Source: Gigaspora margarita (taxonomy: Eukaryota; Glomeromycota; Glomeromycetes; Diversisporales; Gigasporaceae). Taken from it: DNA of 64,000 bases. The notes under the pieces are model-generated. The model saw nothing but the letters and a program-made list of their open reading frames with translations. It had not been told where the DNA came from and ran no database searches. This document shows positions 35,422 through 45,899 of the stretch, one piece after another (within the stretch, counting starts at the first letter, position 1; the number at the start of each line of letters is the position of its first letter). The translations under genes were made by a program, and so were the position numbers. Location of the stretch: positions 58,693-122,692 of the forward strand of contig WTPW01002049.1 in NCBI GenBank assembly GCA_009809945.1. Direction: 5' to 3'.

Positions 35422-35540
35422 GTTGTTATTATGCTTTAGATACACAATGCTATGTATTAACCTAGTATTATGAATCTTTGATCATCATATTTTTAAGCAC
35501 CTTAGAATTTTGATCCATGATTGGCTTATTTGACAATAGC

Positions 35541-36009
35541 AGAACTTCGAATAATCTATGTAATGTCATTTTTGAAAAATCACTAATAGAAGGCCATTTT
35601 TTAAAAAAGTTATATTTAAAAGTAAGTATTGGGTAAAAAGGATATATATTTAAAAATGGGTAATGGCCAAAATGAGTATATTTAAAAGATGCTAACAGGG
35701 TAAGTTTTTTAAATATTTTATTTGAAAAGTGGTAATGAAAATAGTAAGCATGGTTCCAGTTTTTTAGAGAGCATTGGGTTCATTTTTTTTTTTAGAGAGC
35801 ATTGGTTCTGTTTTTTTTTTTTTTTTTTTAGAGTGTGTCAGTTCGAAAAATTTTTTTTGAAAGCTTACATTTCGAAAATTGGTAAGCAATACCAAACTTG
35901 GTACCTGATGTTTGAAATGTAGCTAATATATACCAAAATAGAACTGCTAACCAAAAAAATTTTTACTATGATCCTCAAATATAACCTCTCATAGATTATT
36001 CAGGGTCCT
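35541..36009. mobile_element. AGGACCC-type hAT MITE, T-run family, copy 1 (469 bp)
   Basis: The ends are AGAACTTCGAATAATCTATG on the left and, inverted on the right, AGGACCCTGAATAATCTATG. The flanks are perfect ACAATAGC copies (35533-35540 and 36010-36017). The interior consists of serial atatttgaaaagtggtaatg-like units and T-runs with ttttagagagcattgg. The second copy is at 43909-44429. Confidence 0.93.
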
Positions 36010-36017
36010 ACAATAGC

Positions 36018-36756
36018 TAATTATAATATAGTATTTTTTCTCCAAACTTGACTCATATTGGTTAATCTATTTATTTAATTAATTCAAAAATAGAATATTT
36101 ATTTAAATTTAAAATTAGTAGTAAATTAATTCAAAAATTTGAATAAATTTTTTTAAAAAAATCATTCTAATTGCTAGAACTAAGTAAATTGTTGAAGAGT
36201 TTATGTGGCTTCCAATTTCATCATAAACTATGAAAATAGTTTTTAGATTAAAATAAAATTTTAGCAGATAATAGATAATCTTGAGTAAGAAATCATTAAA
36301 AATATTAAATACAAAAGTAGAATGTGCGCTATTGGCACCCTGTTAAATATGTAGTTAAGTTTGAGTTAGTTTTGAAATTATTATTTTTTAGTAAAGAATT
36401 CTGTTGTGAAACCTTATTATTTTGGTGATTACAATATATAATTAAAATCAAGTTAGTTTGTATGAATTATCATGTTAGAACTATTATAAGTTATAAAAAC
36501 TCATTATGTAATTGGTGATCATAGTATTATTTAAAGTTGTAGTAGGTTACATTAGAATTGTCTTGTATTTTCTATATAGCTGGGTTTGTTTATATTAGAA
36601 CTATCATAATTTCTATTGTGAGTTACTATAAACATTTTGTTGTGAATTTGTTATTTTGATAATGATAAAAAAATAAGTTAGCTTATCTTGGAATTATCAT
36701 ATATTTTTTATAAATTACTATAAAAAATACTGTTACAAACCTATTCAATACACAAT
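36018..36756. other. AT-rich spacer with recurring words
   Basis: No gene is visible. The phrase agaattgtcttgtatttt-like followed by tataagttactataaa recurs three to four times between 36370 and 36730, suggesting a decayed tandem repeat of about 90-110 bp. Confidence 0.45.
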
Positions 36757-36764
36757 ATACCAGT

Positions 36765-36945
36765 AGAACCCCGAAATATACATAGATAGGTCAGGTATGA
36801 GTTTGCTTATTTTTGAGGGTTTTTATGCAGATCTTTTCTATTTATAGTAATTTTTTTGCTTATTTTTGAAGTTTTTTCTGCAGATCTTTTCTTTTTTAGT
36901 AACCCTATAATCAACCTGACCTACCTATGTATATTTTGAGGTCCT
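36765..36945. mobile_element. AGGACCCC-type hAT MITE, copy C (181 bp)
   Basis: It begins AGAACCCCGAAATATACATA and ends with the complement of AGGACCTCAAAATATACATA. The flanks ATACCAGT and ATATCAGT (36757-36764, 36946-36953) match at 7 of 8. The interior is very close to copy B. Confidence 0.9.
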
Positions 36946-36953
36946 ATATCAGT

Positions 36954-37507
36954 ATTGGACTATGACCTATTATAACCTATATGACCTTATAACCAGTCAT
37001 AGGTCATATATTCATAATAAAGGTTATATGACTGTATGATCAAGGTTATTTGGTTAGCCAATAAAATAGCTAGATTAGTTAGTAGCATATATATTGACTA
37101 TATTGGTGTATTATAATTATACATCAAATATACTGATATATGCTACATATCTCTTCAATATATATCAATTTCATTGATGTATGCTATATATCTCCTTAAT
37201 AATTCAATAAAATTTGAATATCTAGCACTATTTGGGCTGGAATGCTTCCATTGTATTTGTTCATTTCTTTTGTTATTATAATTCACAAATACAATATGAA
37301 AGGCATAATTCTGGAGTTTATATTCTGACAGTCAAGATTGCTTTGCAAAGCATCAGTTTTTTTTAACTCACTGCATAAAAATTGGATGCAATAATAATAA
37401 TAATAATAGTATGTCCATATATATATACTAATGATCAAATTGATAAATTACCATAGAATTAAATAAATTTGGCATCAACAGATATCAAAAATCATTAATT
37501 CGTTCAT
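36954..37507. other. AT-rich spacer with short dyads
   Basis: Words of the ataaccttatgacc/ggtcatat type in both orientations occupy 36958-37060. The rest is AT-rich with no gene. Confidence 0.4.
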
Positions 37508-37509
37508 TA

Positions 37510-37640
37510 GGGATTTTATAATTAAAATCAGAGAATCTTATTTGATTTTTCTGATTTATAATTCAATATAGTAAAATACTATTTAAAAAATTCTACTTAT
37601 TTTCAAAATATGTCACTTATTTGTTAATTATAAAACTCCC
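37510..37640. mobile_element. Stowaway-like MITE, 131 bp, TA target
   Basis: The ends GGGATTTTATAATTAA and, inverted, GGGAGTTTTATAATTAA are flanked by TA on both sides (37508-37509, 37641-37642). Further inward pairing is weak. It is non-coding. Confidence 0.65.
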
Positions 37641-37642
37641 TA

Positions 37643-39663
37643 TTGGCAATTTTTCTATTGTTCTAGAATTTTAAAATCAGTTGTAATGATGGTATAATAT
37701 TAAAATAAAGTTGACCAGCTTTAAAAGAGGCTAAATGAAGTTAGGCAGAAAAAAATTGCTAAAAGCATAATTAAAATTAATTTGATGTTTGTGAAAAAAA
37801 GAAATAGAAGATCAATTCAGTATTGAACTAATAGTTGGAGTCTTTGCATTAAAAATTAGGTTTTGAATTTCTGATTGGGCTAATTCAAACAGATTCAAGC
37901 CTGAGTGCTGTTTCATGTTCATTTGATTCGATAGTTTATTTAATAAAATATCAATCAATAAAGTAAAAAAACACAAACTAGTACTAAGAAATGAATCTGT
38001 TTGAATTAGCCTAATCAAAAATGTCAGAAAGTGATTTTCAAGGCATTAATGAATTAGCTACATATATACATACATGCCTTTATTTGCCCAATTAAAATTT
38101 GCAACATGCAAACACAACTTTAAAGAGTGATAACCACATGTGTAATTTCAATTTTAGAAATTTCTCTGCTTTCAATAGTAAAATGTTGAATAGAATACGT
38201 CCTAAAAAGGTCTATTCCAAATATAGCCACTATTAGATCATTTTATTGTTATATTTATTGATATTGGTTTTAAATATGGGTTTTATATAATTATAGATTA
38301 GTTTTATTGAACTTAAGCAATTATTTTAAATACAAGTTTTATATAATTATAGATTAGTTTCATTGAACTTATGTATATACTTACTGTATGTTTACTACTG
38401 TACTATATATATATATTTTTTCATACTTCAAATTCAAAATGATATATGAAAGATATATCTAATATAAAATTTTTGATAGTACATATGTACATTTTTATAA
38501 TGTGTACTTGTAAATCTCTCTCTCTCTCTTTTTCACATGTCCAACTTAATTAGCATTTCACATATACTTTATTATATGCTCTGGATATTAGCTAGTTGTT
38601 TTGATTCTATTCTGAATTGGTTTTTTATATACAAGGAAGTTGAACAATTAACATCTTAAAAAATTACCTGCTTTTAATTATTTCTAAGTTGATAGATAAA
38701 TTAAAATAAAATTGAAATAAAAATTTCATTATTGTTATGTAATCCATAACTATTGTAACTATTAAGATAGGAGAGCATATACATTTTACCAATTTAACTC
38801 TAATAGTTACTAGGAGATAGTTTATGATTTACTCGAATAAAGGTCTCTTCATCACTACCCTAGCTTACTTCCTTTAATTTTCTTTAAGTAAAATCAAAGA
38901 AACTTCTCTACTTGTATTGTATTGTATTGGGTTGTATTGTATTGGATTCTCTTGTATTGAATCATAGTTGATTTCTTTATTGAAGTCAAATTCATTCATT
39001 TATATACATTTGAATTTAATATACAATATGCTAATGTGTTGTTTGGCATGTTAAAGTGTTGTTTAATATGCTACATAATAGTACAACTAAGCCTAGCATG
39101 TTGATGTGCTATTGAGAATGTTTATTATCTGCGCTCTTAATATGCATATATGCTAGCACATTAATGTGCTATGAAGATTTTACAAAAAAAGTGATTATAT
39201 GCCAATCATCAAGTTTACATGAATTTTGACTAACATTTAATGAATTATGCAAACATGGAAATGAAGTTATCTAAAGAAAAATGAAAATATGCCAAAACTA
39301 GTGTTTAAATCGACCTTTGTGTACTAATTAAAAATGTCAAGAATGAAATTTTACATATAATGAGCAACTATTATAGCTATACCATCCTAAACTAACCCCT
39401 AACCCTAATATTGCATTTTTACACACTTTGTTTATTTACAAATTTATTTTCTTTTTTGGGTTATTACTAGCACAAATAAGTAAATCCATAAATGGCTCTG
39501 TAAGTTCGAATCTTCTAATGTTACAATTTCAAAATGTAACACTATCTTATATAAAGTCATATAACCGATGAAAATAGTCATATGATTAATGGTCATATTA
39601 GTTATATGATTAGTAGTTATACAGTTATAACTGCATTGCATATGACCAGTAGTCATTTAGACA
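37643..39663. other. Gene-free AT-rich region
   Basis: No convincing gene. The sequence holds a (TTGTA)n-like microsatellite at about 38912-38955, a duplicated tttatataattatagattagttt word (about 38282-38362), and repeated tgttaaagtgttg/atgttgatgtgctat words at about 39040-39170. A minus-strand ORF at 39444-39656 overlaps alternating gtcatatgatta words and is not credible as a gene. Confidence 0.5.
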
Positions 39664-39665
39664 TA

Positions 39666-40003
39666 TGGAGTGTTCCAAGTTAAAAGGGCCATTTTTACAT
39701 ATAGTTTATTTTGCGTTAATTGAGTTTAATCATTTGTTTTGATTTTCAAACTGATCTGGGATTAATCAAATGTCGCGATTTTGATTAGTTAAATGTAACA
39801 GGTGACTATCAGGTAATCTCATGATGTGTTTGCCCTATGCAATCTTGTGAAATTTTTCTTTTATATTATCTTGATTTTTTATTATGCAAATCGACTTTCC
39901 TTTATAATTAAAAAATGTCAATCATGTCAAAATTTATATGAATCTAATAAAAACTCATCTTTCAAAAATTGTAAAAATGGGCCCTTTTAACTTGGAAACC
40001 CCA
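39666..40003. mobile_element. TA-target MITE, TGGGGT family, copy 1 (338 bp)
   Basis: The ends are TGGAGTGTTCCAAGTTAAAA and, inverted, TGGGGTTTCCAAGTTAAAAG, followed on both arms by gggccatttttaca-like sequence. TA flanks both sides (39664-39665, 40004-40005). The internal part, including a gattaatcaaa-tgtcgcgattttgatt dyad, is shared with the copy at 45564-45897. Confidence 0.85.
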
Positions 40004-40005
40004 TA

Positions 40006-42480
40006 TAATCAAGATTATCTAAAAAATTTTCAATGACTTAGGTCATTCGCCAATACTGCAATACACAGCTAAAGCTGAATATGCATTGAAATTACTGTAT
40101 CATAAATCACTATAAAAAAAATTTTATCAAAACTTGCTCGCTATTATAATAATCACAAAATGTGGCTGAATTAGTTTGTATCAGAATTATTATGGTTTAT
40201 ATCATGTCACTGTAAAAAATTCTGTGCAAAGCTTACTATTTCAGCAATACATATTTCATGATTCACTAATGTATATTATTAACATTATCCATATTTCTGT
40301 TAATTTAATATCTATAAAGTGCGTATAATGAACAAAAGTTTGAAAATTATAGATAATAACTAAGGATGTGAAATATTGATTATTAATTCATAGATTAAAT
40401 TTGATATTCCAGTATGACACAATGAATATAATCCTTATAAAGTTAGCTAATTTAATATTACCAATCAAATTTCATAAAGATTACATTGCGTGACTAAACA
40501 TCATTTTATAATATTAGAAAAAGATAGGATTAGGATAGGAAAAGAGCACATTTTCTGAAACTTGCATTATGCTATTATGCTAATCTTGTGTTAGTATGTA
40601 TGCGCACTTTTTCATATGGTGGGCTTTACAATCATGATACTAATATAGCTTCAATTGATGCATAAACATGATCGCCAACCAGATATCAAATACTGGTTGC
40701 AATGTATGATACGACGATGTATTGTTTTATTAGTTAAGGCACTTTTTATCCAATCAAATAATTAAGAAAGGGTAGACTCATGATGGCTGGTAATTTTGAT
40801 TGATTGTTGATATAAATTTTTTACATTATTAAGTATATATAATAGTCAAATTAAATAAATTTGCAATGAATAAGTAAGTAAGTTGTTATACCAGGAACGG
40901 AGTGATGCAAATCACAAAGTGTAGGGTTATACGGCAAATTAAGAGCTGTTCGTCCACAAAATCTTAAGTTTGATTGGTCTGCGTGACTTATTCATCCCTT
41001 TTTTTTTATTCTTCACACAATAATTCGTCATTCTGTTATTTTTCACATATATATTCATCACGCTTTCTATCTATTAATGTGGTATAGATCAGCAAATATA
41101 AGTGCAAATACAGAATACTATTTTAACATGCAAAGGACTGTGAACATGTGCATAATCAAAGTTATGATAACTAAAAATATTAAACTTAATAATTTTATAC
41201 ACAAAATTTGGTAACCCAATGCAAATTAATTTGTCTATTTACCTGATATTTGGCATTTTTCATTTTTTTTCGTAGGATTTTTTATTGGGTTGATTAAATG
41301 ATAATCACTGATCGTCAAAACGATAGTGAAATAATTTTCAGTTAATTTGATACTGATAATTATTTATATGATGCATTGTAAACTTGTTTTGCTAATGTGA
41401 GTCAATAAAGTTTTGCATGCTTAATAACAAAAAAGAACAAGTTCTATTTTTACATTAATAATCAATTACGAATTATGACGCAAGATTACATAAAATAATC
41501 ATATGTACACATTTAAATAGATCGTCATGATTATTTTAATTTTCTCACGATCTACATGTAGATATGAACAGGTACATCTATGCACCTCCACTGTTGTATG
41601 ACGATCACTTCTAATTAGAATGAAATGTAAAGTTCACAGATTATCCAAACCAATTTTAACTAAGTTATTAAGCGAAATTCAATAAATATAATTAAAATTA
41701 ACTATTGGAATAAAATAATAATTGCATTTAGAAAATAACAAATACAATTTAATATTCTTTTGAATTTTAATTTGCTAAATTATTTCTAAATTTCTACTGC
41801 TTTCCAAATAAAGTTGCGCATATAGATGTATGCTAAATTATTTTGAAAAACATTTCATCATTGCTTCATTTATATAAAACCCTTCAAAATAATTGTACTA
41901 AGTGTTTTAGAATTAAAATTTGCAAATCTTTACAATAATTCAAATATCAACTAAACCTTAGCTATATAGAAATTACAATAATTTTAATAAAACTAACTCA
42001 GTATCATATAAATAAGTGTATTCTTAAAAAATAAGTAAGATTTGTGCAATAAATACATCTTCTTATTTTGTCAAAATTACAAGACTTATTCAACTTTCAG
42101 TTTGCATGTAATTTCTACTCACTATTATAGTAACTGTGATATATGACCTTCTTTATAATAAATTATTTTATTGTTAATCAATACTGCTTTTACGTAATAT
42201 TGTTTTATGTTTAACATGCCTAAAATTTTACATCTGCAACGTCAAATTAAAAAATAAATATCTTTTTAAAGAACTTATGAATTAATACTCAACTATCACG
42301 AATAAGACCATTACTAAAGTTCTAGATAAAGAAACTAATGAACTATTGGAATTAGTAACTAGATTGATATCTTATTATACATAAAATAACAATTAAATCT
42401 AACTATTTTTTCAATTGCTTTTGCTTAATTATAATAGCTTGCTTGAAAGTTCTCTTTGGAAGCATATTATAGATAAGATA
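40006..42480. other. Gene-free AT-rich region
   Basis: No supported ORF above background, no RNA gene and no clear repeat boundary in about 2.5 kb. Scattered telomere-like or GC-rich words are absent. Confidence 0.5.
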
Positions 42481-42489
42481 ACTTAAGTA

Positions 42490-43060
42490 AAATTTGTAAG
42501 TTATATAAAAAAAACTAAGCAAAGTTTAATGAGTTATATAAAAAATAATTTAAGTGAAAGTTTAATAAGTTTTATAAAAAATGATTCAAATAAAAGTTTA
42601 ATAAATTATATAAAAATAATATAAAAAAATAATTTAAGCAAAGGTTTAGTAAGTTATATAAAAAAATGGGTTGAACAAAGGTTTAATAAGTAATTTGAGT
42701 AAAGGTTAGTAAGTAATTTGAGCAAAGGTTTAGTAATTAATTTGAGCAAATGTTTAGTAAGTTATATAAAAAAATATCTTAAAGTAAAGTTTTTAGTAAA
42801 TAATTCAAGCAGAAGTTCAATAAGTAATTTGAGCAAAGGTTCATAAAAAATTATTTAAGCAAAGGTTTAGTAAGAAATTTGAGCAAAGGTCCAGTAAGTA
42901 ATTTGATGAAGGTTTAGTAAGTAATTTGAATTAAGGTTTAGTAAGTTATATGTAAAAAATAATTTGAGCAAGTTTAATTTTAATAAGTAATTTGATCAAA
43001 GGTTCAGTAAGTAATTTTTGAGCGAAGATTCAATAAGTAATTTTAGTAAAAATTTTATTA
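42490..43060. repeat. Minisatellite with AGTAATTTGAGCAAAGGTTT unit
   Basis: More than twenty diverged copies of a 20-24 bp unit are present. The unit reads agtaatttgagcaaaggttt; in the left part it alternates with a longer form containing ttatataaaaaa. The unit becomes cleaner toward the middle (about 42670-42960). No spacers of the CRISPR type are present. Confidence 0.88.
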
Positions 43061-43130
43061 TTTTAGCGTCCATTGGTGCTCTGAATTAATGCACAGTAGC
43101 ATATATTCATAATTGGGAAGATGATATACA

Positions 43131-43260
43131 GTCAACCTTTCATAAATGCGTTCTTTATAAATGCTCTTTCTTTAAGTGCACTCTACATGCTCTTTCTTTC
43201 TATGAATGCACCTACATACGCTTACTTTCTATAAGTGCACTTCATATTGGGGTGTGTAGT
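43131..43260. mobile_element. One end of a TA-target MITE
   Basis: It starts after TA with CAGTCAACCTTTCATAAATG, a diverged form of the terminus at 11056-11389, followed by several ataaatgc and ctataagtgcac words. A matching right end was not found. Confidence 0.5.
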
Positions 43261-43900
43261 GTACTATATCAATCAAAACTATATGTGGTCATATAATAAA
43301 ATTTATTAATGAAATTGTTTTTCAGATAGTGATCGATAGATAATAAATTTAAAATAATTAATACAACTTTTTAAATAGATGTACAGCCATAATAGTTTGA
43401 TAGTTTTGAATAAAATTTCACAAAGACTAGTATTATGTCTCTATGAACAAAACTATAGAATCATCTCATCTATTTAAACATATATTTTTCTTAAAAAAAG
43501 TAGCAATAGGAAAGGGCATAATTCAGTGTCATTTTTAAAGAAATGGTAAATTCTTCTACATAGAGCTCATAAATCAGTTTAGTCAATTAGTTTGAACAAA
43601 ACCTCTGGTTCTGCAGTCTATTTTAAACTGAGCCAGTCTAAAAAGACTATTAGTTCTAATATAGTTAGCATTAAATTATTGTATAAAGTCTTAGACAACA
43701 ATAATAAGTTTAAAGATTTTTGAATAAATTTTTCTTTATTTTAATAACAGAATTTCTTTAACAAGAATTAGATTTACAAATCTAATATTTTTAACTAAAA
43801 TGATTATCTACATATATATTACTATTTCTAATAATAATAGACAGGTTTAAGTATTGGTTAGAATAACTTTTATACAATAAAATAAGTATTAAACTAATAA
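43261..43900. other. Gene-free AT-rich spacer
   Basis: No ORF or repeat boundary of note. Confidence 0.45.
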
Positions 43901-43908
43901 TTTGAATA

Positions 43909-44429
43909 AGGACCCTAAATAATCTATATGAGGTCATATTTGAAAAATAGCTAATAGAGGCCCTTTTTTTAAAAAAAAGTTTATATTTGAAAAGTAGATA
44001 TTGGATAAAAAGATTATATTTGAAAACAGTTAATAGGCAAAAGAGTATATTAAAAAAAAATGCTAATGGGCTAATTTTTATAAATCTTATATTTGAAATG
44101 TGCTAATGAAAAATTTAAATTTTTTAGAGAATATAGGTCTGTTTTTTTTTTAGAGAATATAGGTTAGTTTTTTTTTGTTTTTTTTTTATAGAGNNNNNNN
44201 NNNNNNNNNNNNNNNNNNNNNNNNNNNNNNNNNNNNNNNNNNNNNNNNNNNNNNNNNNNNNNNNNNNNNNNNNNNNNNNNNTTTTTTTTTTTTTTAGAAA
44301 ATATATATATTTTTTTTATATATACCTAATGTTTGAAATATAGCTGATATATACCAATATAAAAGTGCTAACAAAAAAAATTTTACTATAGTGCTCAAAT
44401 ATAAGCTCACATATATTATTTGAAGTCCT
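43909..44429. mobile_element. AGGACCC-type hAT MITE, T-run family, copy 2
   Basis: It starts AGGACCCTAAATAATCTATA and ends with the complement of AGGACTTCAAATAATATATG. The flanks TTTGAATA (43901-43908) and TTTGAATG (44430-44437) match at 7 of 8. The interior repeats atatttgaaaa-gtagatattgg-like units and T-runs as in the copy at 35541-36009. An assembly gap of 88 N (44194-44281) falls in the T-run region. Confidence 0.88.
44194..44281. other. Assembly gap (N run)
   Basis: 88 undetermined bases inside the homopolymer-rich centre of the MITE. The gap is probably caused by the T-runs on both sides. Confidence 0.98.
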
Positions 44430-44437
44430 TTTGAATG

Positions 44438-45561
44438 AAGTCTGTAATAATAACATATAATAATACATAATAATAATTATTATAATCCAATTTATACTAC
44501 ATTTAATTAGTCTAATAATCATTCTGTCCAGTCCTATACTTATTGGTTCTAATCAGTCCTGGACTACAGTCTGTTTAACGTTTTAAATGACTACCATTCT
44601 TTGGACCAAAATGAACCAGACAACTAATTAACAGCCTTATCTGACTAATGTCATAATGCCTTATTATTTTTTATATACAACACATAATCATATTTGTTTT
44701 GCATAGCATCAAATGTTACACTACTATCTTTATTCATTTACAGCTAATTTCAAAAAGGTGTAATCAAGCAATTTTTATCATATATATAAAAATAGAAAAT
44801 CAGATTATTAATTAAAATTAAACTTTTTATTTTTTTATTTATATAATGATAATGATAAATTAGATAAATTATTTTTATCATTATATTCAATGGATGCTCA
44901 ATTTACAAAACTTGAATATAAGCGAGAAACTTGCTTTGGATACCAGATGTGTTTATATTGTAGAATTAACTTATAGCAGCAAAAATGCAACTGTATATTA
45001 ACTCAAGTACTATACAAACATAATCAAACTAATATTGTCAAGTATGCATACACAATAATTTTTCATCAAGTTCTTACTATATGTTGGAGGCATTCTAAAG
45101 AATTATTTTTAGTAAAAACCTTTAAAACACAATAAAAATCTAAAAATTAAACTACTAAAGATTTACCTTTAACTCTACTCAGTATTTCTAGCAGGGCTAT
45201 TAAAACAGTAATTACTGGAAAAACTTATGATTTTTTTTTAAAAAAGGGGAAATCTTGGAAATCAACTGATTTTTATGATATGGTGATCTTTACCTGTATA
45301 CACCTTTTTGAAATTAGCTATAAAAAATAGCAAATAAATTGATTACTTATTTTTAATTCTATTACAGCTCTAGTTTTTAATAATCATAATATTCCCATCA
45401 AAATTTTTCTGTACATCAAGTGACAAAAACATAAGATTACTAATCTATAACAGTAGTCTTATACAATGACCAATTATAAAAATAAATACTGCATAAACCT
45501 CACTAAAATAAAACATATAAAATTTATTAATCAAAATCCAGCATGTCTGCCCATTTAATAA
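44438..45561. other. Gene-free AT-rich region
   Basis: No supported gene or repeat boundary. Confidence 0.45.
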
Positions 45562-45563
45562 TA

Positions 45564-45897
45564 TGGGGTGTAGTCAATTAAAACAGCCCATTTTTACAAT
45601 TTTTTAAAAAATGAGTTTTTATTAGATTCATATAAATTTTGATATGATCAGCATTTTTCAATTATAAATAAAAGTTGATATGCATAATAAAAAGTCAAGA
45701 TAATGTAAAAAAATTATACAAGAATATGTAGAACCAGTACATGAGATTGCCCAATAGTCACATGTTGCCTTTAACCAATCAAAATCGTGAAATTTGATTA
45801 ATCCCATATCAGCCATAAATTAATACAAATGATTAAACTCAATTATCCTCAAAATAAGATATATATAAATATGGGCTATTTTAATTGACTGTACCCA
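45564..45897. mobile_element. TA-target MITE, TGGGGT family, copy 2 (334 bp)
   Basis: The ends TGGGGTGTAGTCAATTAAAA and, inverted, TGGGTACAGTCAATTAAAAT have TA on both sides (45562-45563, 45898-45899). The orientation is opposite to copy 1: the segment tttttcaattataaataaaa matches the complement of 39895-39915. Confidence 0.87.
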
Positions 45898-45899
45898 TA

